Of a stretch of DNA of 64,000 nucleotides, positions 34,327-46,466 are shown one piece after another. Position 1 is the first letter of the stretch; each line of letters opens with the position of its first letter. The notes beneath the pieces were generated by a model, which was not told the DNA's origin, did not search any database, and worked only from the letters and a program-made list of their open reading frames with translations. The stretch comes from Psoroptes ovis. Lineage: Eukaryota; Arthropoda; Arachnida; Sarcoptiformes; Psoroptidae. Location of the stretch: contig PQWQ01000030.1 in NCBI GenBank assembly GCA_002943765.1, positions 374,501 to 438,500 on the forward strand, in the 5' to 3' direction. The translations under genes were made by a program, and so were the position numbers.

Positions 34327-35092
34327 GATTTGATTTTTAAAAACAAAAATAATTACTGATCTTAGAAAATCTTCAAAAAAGCATCACAATATGGCACAAA
34401 ACAAGTGGTGTGAACATCTGCACACATTTGTTTCTTGGTAAAAAAAATTAAGATTTTTGGACAAAAAAAATAAAACTATAATCTACGAAAATATATATGA
34501 CTAAATATACTCTGAATCAGAGTAGAAAAAGGAGTAAAATATGCATAAATGAAAATTGGATGATTTTTCTTCAAAAAAATGAAAAAAATTGACAGGTGTA
34601 AAAATAAATTGAATAATAATTAGCTAAATGTGCTGCCATCTATATCTGGGAAGAAGAAAAATCTCGATTTTCGAATAAGATATGCACATTTTAAACTTGA
34701 ATATCGAATGACAACTAGAAAAAAAGGTGAATAATTATTTCAATTTAAACAAAATTATTGAATTTTATTTACAATGTTAAACTATAGTCTAAAAAAAATT
34801 AATGAATTGAATAATGGTGGTAATCGAACAAAAATTTAATAAAATGAAATAAAAATATTACAAATAAATCTGTGAATAATGTTTGATAAGTTTAGTATTA
34901 ATTGTTCAAGGTTTATAAAAATTGTTGATAAAATCATATAATTTTGTCAAAAATGTGTATGAATGCATGTAATAAGTGAATAAATATTTTCAAATATTTC
35001 GCGATGTTAATTCATGTTAATAAATGTAATTCAAAACTATAAATGGCACTTTTACATAATTTATACAATAATTTTCATTTTTTTTTGCTGCA
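34327..35092. other. Intergenic, TBC1D2 5' side to ZER1 3' side
   Basis: This 766-bp AT-rich interval holds the TBC1D2 promoter. The only notable site is TGCTGCCATCTAT (34631-34643, inverse ATAGATGGCAGCA) about 305 bp before the TBC1D2 ATG. Confidence 0.4.
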
Positions 35093-38000
35093 TTACAAAA
35101 TCATATCTTCATCATCATCATCGTCATTATTACGGTTTCTTAATTCATTTTCATCGATAAATTTATTATTATGATTATAACTGGAAAATTCACCCATTAT
35201 GATGTCTGTTGTTGTTGTCGAAGCATTATCAGTGTGATGGATTTGAATATTATCGTCGTCAATATCCAATTCCGATGCTAAATGTTCGAAACCAAATTTT
35301 CGTAAAAAATCATTGATTAATGTTGATGAATTTATCAATTTGAAGCAGGCAATTTCACTGGATTTTTCCAATATTTTAACACTACCGAATGTATTATACA
35401 AGTGGTATTGAAATAATGTAACAATGGCCAAACGTTTCACTGATTCAGGTAATGAAAAATTATCTGGTCTTGGTGATAGAATAAATGATTTGAGGACTTC
35501 AACGCCACCATCTTTTTCTAATAATGTACAATATTTTGTGCCTTGGGAAAATAAAATAAAATTGAAATAAAGCAAATTTTAAAATGAAAATAATTTACTT
35601 ACTATGAACACGTGTTAAATTTGCTAATGCCCAAACAGCCCAATATTGTGCTTGCCAAGAAATCGACAACACTCGAAGTAAACGAAGAATCGGTTCAAAC
35701 GACCTGTTCAAAGAGAGAGATAATCAATCTGGTGATTCATGAATAAATCTCTATCGTCAAATACCTGTAATTAATATTGCGTTTAGAATTTATTTTCCAT
35801 CTATGAATGGCCATTTCCATTCGTGAAAGCATTTCATTTCGGTCCAATGTAGGCAAATGACGATTCCATATTTCGGCACCATCCGAAGCTATATGAGCAA
35901 GGATTCCGGCTGAATTATAACTAACTTCAATACCATCAGATTGTGAATCTAAAAGCTGAACAAAACGTGAAATATAATCATCTTTCATCAAACGATAACG
36001 GAGATGAGCGCATTCCGATACGTTTCCCAATAATCCCATCATATTTCGAAGTAATTCTAAGATGATCATAAAAAACAATCACGAATTAAAACACTGAAAA
36101 TCTTGAAATTTAAAATACCAATCAATACCTGGATGATCAGGAAATTTTTCCATACAAGTTACGAAAAATTCCATTCCATTATGATTCAGAAAACGTTCAC
36201 AATTTATAGGTGTTTCATCTGTAAATTTAAGGACCATATGAAAATAACTTTTTGTGCTTTGATTTAATTTTCGAAATTTACCTGTAACATTCCACATTGT
36301 ACTCCAAGCTGTTTCCATTACTTCATCACACAGATTATTACTGTAACGAGATTGAATTAAATTGAGCATTTTTTCGATAGCACCTAGATTGCCGACAATC
36401 GTTTTTTGTTCACCATCTACTTGACATGCCAATGAATTAAGAAGATAAATTCCTACAATGAAAAAATAATAATTCAGTAAAATGACACATTTTTTCTCGA
36501 GACCATGTTATTCGAACCTAATCTTTGAACAAATTCATCTTCATCAATGGCTACAATATACAAAAGAATATCGGCTAGTCGAGTATATTCCGATATCACA
36601 TCGGCTGGTATTTGAAAATGAATCAGATTCAAACAACCATTCCGTAACATCTATGATTCAAAAAAGTTTCATGAGAAAAAAATGGAATAAATAATTTGAT
36701 TCGACATACAGTTTGATCATTTTTGAATGCTTGCATAGCATCCAATAAACGGGTAACAATCAACTCCTTTATTCTCCTTCCTAATAATGGTTTTGCTTCA
36801 TCTGATTTGATAATGTAAAATAATGTTGCCGAAGCTGCCATTTGAATCATTTTATCATCAGGATGACGGCCAAGTGCACAGACTAGAATTTTCACTGCTC
36901 GTTCAAGATCATGTTGACCATTCTATGTAAAATAATACGATGGAGAAATTAAACAGCTGTATGATAAATATGAAAAACTAACCTCAAAACGAAATATTTG
37001 AAACAATTCATTCAAACATTTTTTCAACATTTCTGGACGATTCATATATGCTTCACATGAATTCAGTACTAAATCTTCGAAATTTTCACCAGCTATGAAC
37101 AGTGCTGGAATATGATTTCGAGAACTTGGTTCAACATTCGTATGGAAAATGCCTAAAAATTCCAGCGGATTTTTTTCACGTTCTGCAAGACCGGTTATGA
37201 TTCCAGCTAGTAATAATGAAAAATATAATTGACCAATAATTTTGAATGCTAATTATTATTATCAAAAAAACTTACAAGCTACATTTGTACATGATAAATC
37301 TAGTGAAACTAGTTCAGGTAATGATGATATAAGTTTTCGAAGTTTTGCCGTAGGATCACGTATTGTTTTGGTGATTAAATCGTCCGAATTTGAAATGTCC
37401 AATACTCTGTTGAATTGTGATTTTGATTGAATTCAAATTAATTTCGTGAGCAATCAAATTGAATTGCAGATATTTACCTTAATGTTTTGATTTGACAAAT
37501 TGAATCCAGCAAATGACTGTTAATATTTCGGACATTATATAGAATTAATGTTTGAAGATTAGTCATTTTTGTCAGTGATCGACCATCACCAATCGAATGA
37601 CAATGACTCAGATCTAGATATGTTAATCTATCGAGATATTTACAATTATTGAAAAATTTTTCTTGCATATTCATTGGCCATAGATTGATGGTAAGTCTTT
37701 TTAAATGATGAAAATCACGATTCAAAATCAATGATTGACGCAGTTCTGGACGCATCTCTTCAAAGTTTTCAGGTATCGAACATGGGCCGACAGTCAATGA
37801 TTCGAGTGATGATGGAGCCCATGTGACTACTTCAACTAGTCTTATATATTGATAGCCCGGTGTCTCGATACGATAAACTTGATAAGGGTACATTTCAAAT
37901 CTAAGCATGTCTTCTGAATAATGTTGCTCAGAAGAATTCGCAAATTCATTGCTGGTAGCTTCGGTGTTATAAACTAAACTCAAATAATCGAAATAATCAT

Positions 38001-39964
38001 ATTCGGGTGGACAATTTTGAGGATGTAATGGACATGTGATTTCATGTGAATTAATTTCATAAGCATTTGCTTCCAATGAATCATGAGAATCATCTTCAGA
38101 CAAGACGAATGACATTGATGATGTTGGTGAAAAATTTCTTGGAGAAGGTTCATTTTTGACTGACATTTGATTGACAGCTGATGACCGAGAATTGCCAGAA
38201 ATATTTGCATTATGTTCATTATCGAATGTATTATGTGAATGTGGGCGAAATTTTTTCAAAATTTTTGGAAATTTATGATTATTGCTATTAGATGTTGTTG
38301 AATCATTGATCATTGCGGCCAAAGATTCTTCGGGCAAATGATTCGTATCAAAATTAAAGTATGCGGCTTCAACACAGCTCGATAATATTGGACAAGATGA
38401 TGATGTAGCAGCTGCAGAAGACATCGAAGGTAATTCAGAATTTTCGATTGAATCGACACGTGGTGGATGTAATGGAGAAAATTCTAAATTCTGCCCATCA
38501 ACAACATTTCTTGATAATGATGTATTGGCATTGATTGATGACCGACATGATGCTCGTCCGGCTAAAAAATGTTCACAAGAACTGACCAAATTTCGTCGAA
38601 TTGTTGGTCCAAATATTTGTTGATTTGATGATTGATCATCGAAAAATGTAACATTACGATTTTTCATGATTAAAAATGGATATTGATATGAAAGATCAAT
38701 AAATGATTCATCGTCATCTTCGGGTGGCGAAATATCTACATTATCATTGTCTATTGATGAAACTTGTTCACAATCTTGTTTGGATTTTGGTGAGTAGACG
38801 GTTTTTGGTAGGATTTTTTCATCACAAGGATAACTACGTGCATAATATTTACCAAACAGATGCATTGAATGATACATAGCTTTTGAAAGAATCAAAATCT
38901 TCATTCTGTTGATCCCGGTGCCATAACAATAAGCACATTGATTAGGTTCAAGATGTTCTTCAGGAAATTGTGAATTAATTTTTGATCGTACGATTTGTGA
39001 AGCACGTATCAATGGATAATGAATCGAGCCTAGATGAAAATAGCGATGGTCATCGATTAATCGATCATAACATGCATATGCTGTGGCTTCCATGTCGAAA
39101 AGAAATTCTTTGGCAAATGACGAATCACAAAACAGACCCATTTCACGATTCAGCTCATAATTTGTTTTTGGTATTCGGGAACAAGTTTTTTCAAATGTTG
39201 TTTGCAATGATTTAACGAATATGTTATCATCAATGGTTGGTTGAGAGTATTGTGGACATTCCATTCGTAATATGTACGAATTTTGTAGATATGATTCAGG
39301 ACATGCCGTCATATAATTTCGATTTATTTCAGTTCTTATTTTTCCTTTATGATAAAATTTTCGAATCACAAACGGATAATTTTGCCGTGATAATGATCGT
39401 GGATTTTGACATAGATAATCGGCAGGGATTTCATAAACGGTGACCAATCGACACAGTTTATCGGGGTCATAAACTTTTAACAATGTACGATTAACTTGAA
39501 GTAAAATATTTTGTGATAAACGAGTACAATTAGTAATATTCAATGATCTCAATGTTTTTCCATGTGCATCAACAAAATCGGCTAATTCTTCATCTGATAT
39601 ATCTAAATTGCTTAGATTAGCTGAAACTACTGTACTTCGCTTGGTGCTCAAAAATGATAAGAATTTGTTGCAAACTTTTTTTGGACCAAAAGTTCGAATC
39701 AACTGTGTGAAGGAAAAGAATCGATTTTATCGATTAATTACTTATTCATTATTCGATCATAATTGTTACCTCAATCAAATTGTCACATATTTCAGGTGGT
39801 AATTGATGACGATGAAATGAAATTTTTGAAAGATTTTTCAAAATATATTTTGTACATAAAAAATACAGCGATAATGGTGCATTATCCCTTATGTCTGTAG
39901 GCTCGGTTGGACCTTGATAAGGTTCCTTGTATGGAACCGGATGAATCGGTACAAAAAATGACAT
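35093..39964 (-). CDS. ZER1: Protein zer-1 homolog (ZYG11/ZER1 family, CUL2 substrate receptor)
   Basis: A substrate receptor of CUL2-RING ubiquitin ligases; vertebrate ZER1/ZYG11B read Gly/N-degrons. Inferred exons: 39964-39770, 39702-37478, 37406-37276, 37206-36983, 36922-36710, 36650-36518, 36452-36282, 36218-36129, 36056-35765, 35703-35603, 35541-35093; phases agree and give about 1,407 residues. The N-terminus has the VHL/Cul2-box-like LPPEICDNLIE. LRRs appear at about 90-145 and again near 690-850. Between them lies a roughly 500-residue poorly conserved, Ser/Asn/Asp-rich insertion absent from the 766-residue human protein. Armadillo-like repeats then match human ZER1 closely (ACQVDG, MWNVTDETPINCERFLNHNGMEF, LLGNVSE, NINYRSFEPILRLL, STKYCTLLEKDGG). 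One donor is unusual (GTTCGA, 36512-36517). The 63-nt intron 36219-36281 has no in-frame stop. Confidence 0.9.
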
Positions 39965-40843
39965 TTTAAACGTGGTGATATTTCTAGAAATCAAAAAACA
40001 GAAAAACCTGAAATAATTTTTGATATTTTATTTGCTTCAAGCCAGAAAAAACGATTCAAAAGGTTATTACCTTTCTATTTTTTATAAATTATGACGCATC
40101 GACCTTAGAAATAATTCATTACTAAAGACTCTGCAGAATTGAAATGAAATTTTTCGCTTTCGGACACATCTGAGAATTTGAAAAATGTTGAAGAATTCAC
40201 GTTGTCATTTGTCACTTTATTAATGCCAGAATGCTTTGAATATTGATTGATTAATCCGTTGATTGAATGATTGAGTGTTGATCAAACAATAATCAATTGA
40301 AATAAGGATGAAAATTTGTCGAGTTGTTTTGGTTTTTGTTGTTAAAACTTTATGTGAGGAAACACACACATATAAAATATGATATCTATGATTTAAAACT
40401 ACACAAATCAAAAGAGAAAAATAAATTGCGATAACAAAACATTAAAAAATCAAATCAATAAAAATTGAGATACAATTTGATGACAGAAATTTGTTTTATT
40501 AAGGATTGAAGACTATAGAATGCTGCCGTTTACATAAGAATACATGGAATCAGAATTCAAGATTCAACGATTCAAGATTTTTGATGAAGAAAACTTGTAC
40601 TCATAAGTGATTCGAAGCGATCCAAAACAAGAATTTTGAATGAAGAATGATGAATGATTCGAAACTAACCTTGAAAATTTCAGTTTTTTGAAAAAAAAAT
40701 AAAATAAAACAAGAAATGGATTGTGTTGTGTTGTGATGATTACTCAGAAATGAATGTGAATGTGTAAAACATGCATTTGAATATAGGAATAATATTGATT
40801 GAATCTTCTTCTTTTTCATAGATAAACAACACTAATACAAATA

Positions 40844-40923
40844 TTAGGTTGTCCGAAAAGTTCTGACCGATTTTCATGAGCAACTCTATCGATTAAGCCG
40901 AATGAACTTTACGGACAACCTAA
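40844..40923 (-). mobile_element. Mariner-type mini-MITE copy 27 (core A, inverted)
   Basis: TA-flanked 80-bp element, TTAGGTTGTCCG to CGGACAACCTAA. The core is ATGAGCAACTCTATCGATTA. Confidence 0.9.
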
Positions 40924-41884
40924 TATAAATTTACAAATGCATAAAACTAATCACATACATATATAAAACATATGTGTACACTTGTTATACCACCACTGTT
41001 TGGCTAAAGTAAATTATTTGGAAAAAAACTAAATGATTTTTGTAAATAAACACATCAAAGAAAAATCAATTACCGCTAGATGATATAAAATTCATTTCAT
41101 TCTTATTTTTTTCACAAGAATCTTGGTGGAAAAATTAAGAATTACTTTGATTCTAAACAAACGACTAAGACGTTTTTTCACAGCAAGAAAATTGATTAGT
41201 TTGCTTCGTTTTGTTGTCTTTGAATTCATTTTCATTCATTTATTTTTGATTCAATGAATGAATTAACGTAGGTGGATTGAAATTATTACAAAGTGAGAGT
41301 GTAAATAAAGGAATGAGAGAGAAAGGGAAAATAATGTGAATTTCTGAAAGAGTTTCTGAAAAATTTCTTTGAACCTTTGAGCAAATAATCTGAAAATAAT
41401 CAACAATCATACTTATGAAATGGAGAAAATGAATAGAATGTAATAAGGGACATGTTTTCATTCAATTTTCAACACATTTCGAATGCTTCGATGTCAAAAT
41501 TTGCGTTTTCTATAATCTTACTCTTTTTGACTTGATCTTTGATTTTTTCAATATTTGAATCGATTGATCTATGCTAAATTATAATACAAAAATTACGTTC
41601 GATCAAAGAACAAGTAAGACATTGTCTATATGTTCTCTCTGTGTGTGTGAAAAGTCATTGATTAAAGGAAAGTAAAGCTGAATAAATGTAAAAATGGATT
41701 TATTTATTTTTTCTTGTTGCAAACCTTTGTCAGTGATTTCACAGAAGAGTAATTCAATTCAAAAAAATAAAAAAAAATCGAATCAATTTTGATTTTCAAA
41801 ATGTGAGAAAATTAATTAATTAATTAATGCAGGTGAAGGTCATAGGCTATTGAAATTGTTTATTTGCAGCTTAATTTTTTAAAT

Positions 41885-42071
41885 CAGTCATTCTCAACCG
41901 GTGTTCCGCGGCACTTTAGTGTTCCGCCAGATTCCAAAAGTGTGCCGCCAAATTTCGGAAATCTAACTCATTCCTTTACTATTCCCTTACTTGGTGTGCC
42001 GCAAGATTTTGGAAATAAAGGCTTTTCCTTTTTTAAGTGTGCCGCGGCGAAAAAAAGGTTGAGAATGACTG
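41885..42071 (+). mobile_element. hAT-type MITE copy 2 (187 bp)
   Basis: Same length and ends as the copy at 22859-23045 but in opposite orientation, with a perfect 8-bp duplication TTTTAAAT (41877-41884, 42072-42079). By eye the two differ at only three positions, implying recent movement from a common source. It carries repeated GTGCCGC blocks and no coding capacity. Confidence 0.93.
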
Positions 42072-42691
42072 TTTTAAATTGATCAAGAAATGTTTTTGTT
42101 GTTTCACAAGCAAAAGTCGTGAAAACGATTGTTAAAACAATTGAAACAGATTAATGAATATAACACAGTGACAAAATGTTCAAAATGAGTAATTGTTAAT
42201 GAGTATTTGCTGACAAAATTTATCTGAAATTCATTGAAATTCATTAAAAACAATGCAAAAATGAATAAAATATTGAATATTCTTGGATTTTTTTGATTTT
42301 TTCATTCAAATAAACAAAATTGAGCTAAAATACACATCGAAAATAAACATTTACATCAAGAGTCAGCTGCTCAAAAATAAATGAAATGAAATGAAATGAA
42401 AATAAAATAAAAACAAAACAAAACAAATGAATGAAAAGAGGCAAGAAAATGGTTTCGAATGTTTTTTTTCTATGCTTTTTTGCTGTAACAAAAACGTCAA
42501 ACAGAGCATGCTCCACAAATTTAAAGGGCCAATAAAAAAAATTCGCTTCAACAGCTCCATCTATTATCGTTTCGACAAAATAATTTTGAAAAATTTAAAA
42601 GGTTCGAAAATGCTGTTGGCTGTTGTTGTTCGACTATTGTGATTGCTTTTATTATATTGGCAATGTATGAATGAATCAGATACAAACAAGG

Positions 42692-42700
42692 TATATATAG
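42692..42700 (+). promoter_or_regulatory. Candidate TATA box of the DUF1647-like gene
   Basis: TATATATAG lies about 130 bp before the ATG at 42827. A tandem TGATTCTCAT repeat occurs at about 42728-42750, near the expected start site. This is a motif match only. Confidence 0.35.
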
Positions 42701-42826
42701 CTTTTTGTCCATATGTTTATGTGGTTTTGGATTCTCATTGATTCTCATTGATTAATTATTTAGATTTGTTTAGTTATGATCGTTTTAATTTCAATTTCAA
42801 TTCAATTCAAATTATGACCAGATTAA

Positions 42827-45018
42827 ATGATGAAATTGATCAATAAACATTTAATCAGTCTTCATTCATCTTTAAATTTGAAAAATCTTAAAAATCCAAA
42901 TAATAATATTGAAACATTTCCATTGTTCTTATCATCATCATCGACAACATATCCTCATCATAATAACGACACCAATAACAATCATATGAATAAATCAATG
43001 TTTTCGATTGGAAAATTAAAGCTTTTATTATGTTTTATATTGATATTGACCATATCGACATCATTTTATTGTTTAGTATCATATAATAATCAACAATATC
43101 CTCTGTTTATGAATTATAATTATGCAGAACATTATCATCGTAGATATCCAGCAATATTAATTTATAACAAAAACAACAGCAATAATGACATTGACAATGG
43201 CGATAATAATGAAAAACTATCATCTTCGACCAATTCATTGATGAATCTATTGAAATCAAAACAATTAATTATCGATAAATTCATTCATTCAATGAATGAA
43301 TATTATTTAGATTATTTTCGAGCAATGTTATCGTCTTCGACATCGTCTACAGTGCCTAATAATATCAATGATAAACGTTCACTTGAATTGTTTAAGCTAA
43401 TTCAAATGATTGAAAATTTGACCAATTTCAATGATAATTCGAATCTCTTTGCCGATCATGATAATTCCAAAAAACATTCACATGACAATAATAATAATTA
43501 CTTGAATTATTTAAACAATTATGATCTTAATAATGAAAATATTGATGGTGATAATATCGATGATATCAGTGATGATGATGATTTGAATGATATTGAATAT
43601 CAATTGAAACATCTGGGTTTTAATTTTAAACATATCGTTTATTTATATGCACGATTGAAACCATTTAATTTGACATTATTGGATTCCAAATTTGCTGAAA
43701 GCTCACAAACAGACTCGCTATTGAAAAGTATTGAACATTACGATCGTAATGGTCATAATCAACGTAAGCATCGAAAAGATTTCGTAAAATCACAAAATTT
43801 CTCACGCATATTACCCCATCAATTCATTGATTCTACGATTGTATTGACAGCAATCAATTCCAAACAATTTCAATTAGGCACGAGTTTTATAAAATCTTTT
43901 GAAATTTTCTGTTCCAATAATAATGTCAGTAATAATAATTTATCAAATTATGAGCTTATGATATATGATCTAGGGTTATATCCTCATCAATTGAAAACGG
44001 TAAGTGTGTTGATCCCAAGTTTAGAGCTTTCTTATAATAAATCATTTCATTTTTTTTTTTGGGCCTTAAGATTGAAAAATTATGTCGGAAGAGTAGAATC
44101 GACGATACCAGACGTAATTTATGTACGATTCGAACGTTTCAATTCAATGATTATCCATCACATGTATCCGATCTTCGAATGGCAGCATATCGTTCAATTA
44201 TTATACAAGAAATGTTACGTGATATCAAATTGACCAGGCAATATTATTCAAAATCATTACAAAATATTGAAGATGATAATCATCAACAACAAATGACCAC
44301 AATAATTTGGTTAGATCCACAATATCATTTGATTGAAAATAAACAATCATTAATTCGACAATTACAAATAAAAATCTTGAATCAATCTGGTATAATATCA
44401 TGGCCAATCGAACAGCCAACATCTTCGTTGACACATCCACGAATGTTTGAATATTTTCATACGACCAAAGAAAATTTCTTCTTTCATCGTATGATACGTT
44501 CTGGTCATTTAATGATCGTATTGAATAATCAAACATGGAATCCATTCGAATGGGGCATAATGCTGCCTTGGGTCAATTGTGCCTTGAACAGTGATTGTTT
44601 GGCACCTTTAGGCAGTCAATGGCGAACCACTTGTCGTTTGGATAAAAAACCACATTATCGTTTCAGTGGTTGCCATCATTATGATATGTCTGCATTGAAT
44701 ATTGTGCTTGGCATCGCATTCAATTATTCATCGTCCACATATTCAATGAATCTATCGAAACAATTTTTTTGGCCATTTAATAAGCCTAAACCGATTGAAA
44801 AACAGCAGCAAAATATTGATGATTCCAATGACGACGTATTCGATTATCAATTTGAAAATAATAAAGTTTTACAATCGAATGCCATATCTTTCGGTAGATA
44901 TGATACGGTTATGAATGATGATGATGTACCAGTGACCAGTACGGTTGAATCAAAAAAACGTAAACAACAACAACTACATTCGAAACTTAATAACAGCATT
45001 AAAACCTTTAACTATTAA
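42827..45018 (+). CDS. Type II membrane protein, DUF1647-like (putative glycosyltransferase-like)
   Basis: Two exons (42827-43999 and 44071-45018) join in phase 0 across a 71-nt intron with GTAAGT and a T-rich run before AAG. The 706-residue product has a short basic cytoplasmic tail, a signal-anchor helix at about 65-84 (LLLCFILILTISTSFYCLV) and an Asn/Asp-rich stalk. The lumenal C-terminal domain contains LMIYDLGLYPHQLKTIEKLC, YPSHVSDLRMAAYRSIIIQE, IWLDPQ, THPRMFEYF, ALNSDCLAPLGSQ and FSGCHHYDMSALNI. These resemble the DUF1647 and related glycosyltransferase-like families of nematodes and arthropods, so a Golgi role is inferred; no substrate can be named. The choice between tandem ATGs at the start is uncertain. 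Confidence 0.75.
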
Positions 45019-45393
45019 TTCCTGATTTTTACATGAAGCAAAAACTAGTCGAAAATCGAATGATGCACTAGTCTAATTAAAATTGTGATATTTGAAAACA
45101 AAAAAAATGACTAATATATGACTATAATGATGACTGACCGGTCAAAATTTATTAAAACTGAAACAATAAACTAGTCGCCAATATGACATACATATGACTA
45201 TATTGAAAAATTGAAAATTCTACTTATGAAAATTTAAGAAAATTTTCTTTATTATTTATTTATTAATCATGAATTCATTCATACATATTTATATATAATA
45301 AAATGAAATGAAATGAAAAAAATAATAATAATAATTACAATTACAAAAAAAAAAACAGAAGAAAATTACATTTGATGACAAATATTTATATAT

Positions 45394-45477
45394 TTAGGTT
45401 GTCCGAAAAGTTCATTCCGCTTCGATCACAATAAGATTTGCTCATGAAAATCGGCCATAACTTTACGGACAGCCTAA
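45394..45477 (+). mobile_element. Mariner-type mini-MITE copy 28 (core A)
   Basis: Starts TTAGGTTGTCCG and ends CGGACAGCCTAA before TA. The core reads AAGATTTGCTCATGAAAATC. Confidence 0.87.
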
Positions 45478-45932
45478 TATATTTGATATTTTTTTTTTTA
45501 ATTTTCAAAATAACCAAAAATTATATTTTTCCATTCTTCTCAGTATGTTTGTTTGATTTGATTTTGGATTATCATTGAATAATTGAACCTTTTCTAATTT
45601 TTTTTCTGTTTTTTCTTAAATCAATGAATAATTGAAATATTTTGAAATATATGTCATGTTGTAATCACAATTGCAAAAAAATTGTATTTCCATTTTTGTA
45701 AAAAATATAAAATCTTGGAATTTTGTATTTGTTATGATGATGATGATGATGATGATTTTTTTCTTGATTTTTTTTCAAATAAGAAATAATTTATAAAGAT
45801 GTTCCATATGTTTTTTTTCTTCAGAAATAATTCTGTCAAATTTCGAAAAAAAAATGAATGAAAATATTCAATGAATGGTGTGTGGTGTATGAGAATTTGT
45901 ATTTTTAAGAAAAAACAATGAAATCTTATGTA

Positions 45933-46020
45933 TTAGGCTGTCCGAAAAGTTTTATGGTCGATCATATCGTAGAAAAATCATTGGAAAATCGGCGAAAAAA
46001 CTTTTCGGACAACAACCTAA
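45933..46020 (+). mobile_element. Mariner-type mini-MITE copy 29 (core C)
   Basis: At 88 bp the longest copy: TTAGGCTGTCCG to ACAACAACCTAA, flanked by TA. A duplicated CAA triplet and extra A residues account for the length. The core is ATCATATCGTAGAAAAATCA. Confidence 0.85.
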
Positions 46021-46466
46021 TATGTGTGAGATGCTTTGAAGATTTATAACAAACAAGGTTTCATGTCGAATAATTATTTAAAAAAAAAAGATATGAGATT
46101 ATAGTTTTTTTTTGTGGATGAATGAAATTTAAAATAAAAAATATAAAATGCTTTCAATGTTTTTCGATGATGATGATGATGATGAGACCGATTCGGATAC
46201 GACATTTACATATTTGACAATTGAATTTATGAATTTTGAATGAAATGAATGCTTTGTTTTACATCTGGCACTCTCTGGAAATGATGAAGGATGTTTCCAC
46301 ATTCACAGTCTATTTGACTTGTCAGTTTGTCTTGTGATCTGCTTTATTCTGGATCATATTCATCAAATATGAACCATTTTCTATGGGCCCAAAAAATTTA
46401 CCAGAATTTAGTCGCATTATATGTGTGGAATAATTTGTTTATTTTGTGTGGCTTGATAATCGCTAA

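Larger units (their letters stand above)
39965..42826. other. 2.9-kb intergenic region with one mini-MITE and one hAT element
   Basis: The interval between two divergent genes (ZER1 and the DUF1647-like gene) is AT-rich with short non-coding frames. It includes mini-MITE copy 27 (40844-40923), hAT copy 2 (41885-42071) and a candidate TATA box at 42692-42700. Confidence 0.55.
45019..46466. other. Convergent intergenic region with two mini-MITEs
   Basis: This 1.4-kb interval lies between the 3' ends of two convergent genes. It holds mini-MITE copies 28 and 29 and GAT microsatellites (45736-45754, 46167-46184). No gene was found. Confidence 0.55.
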
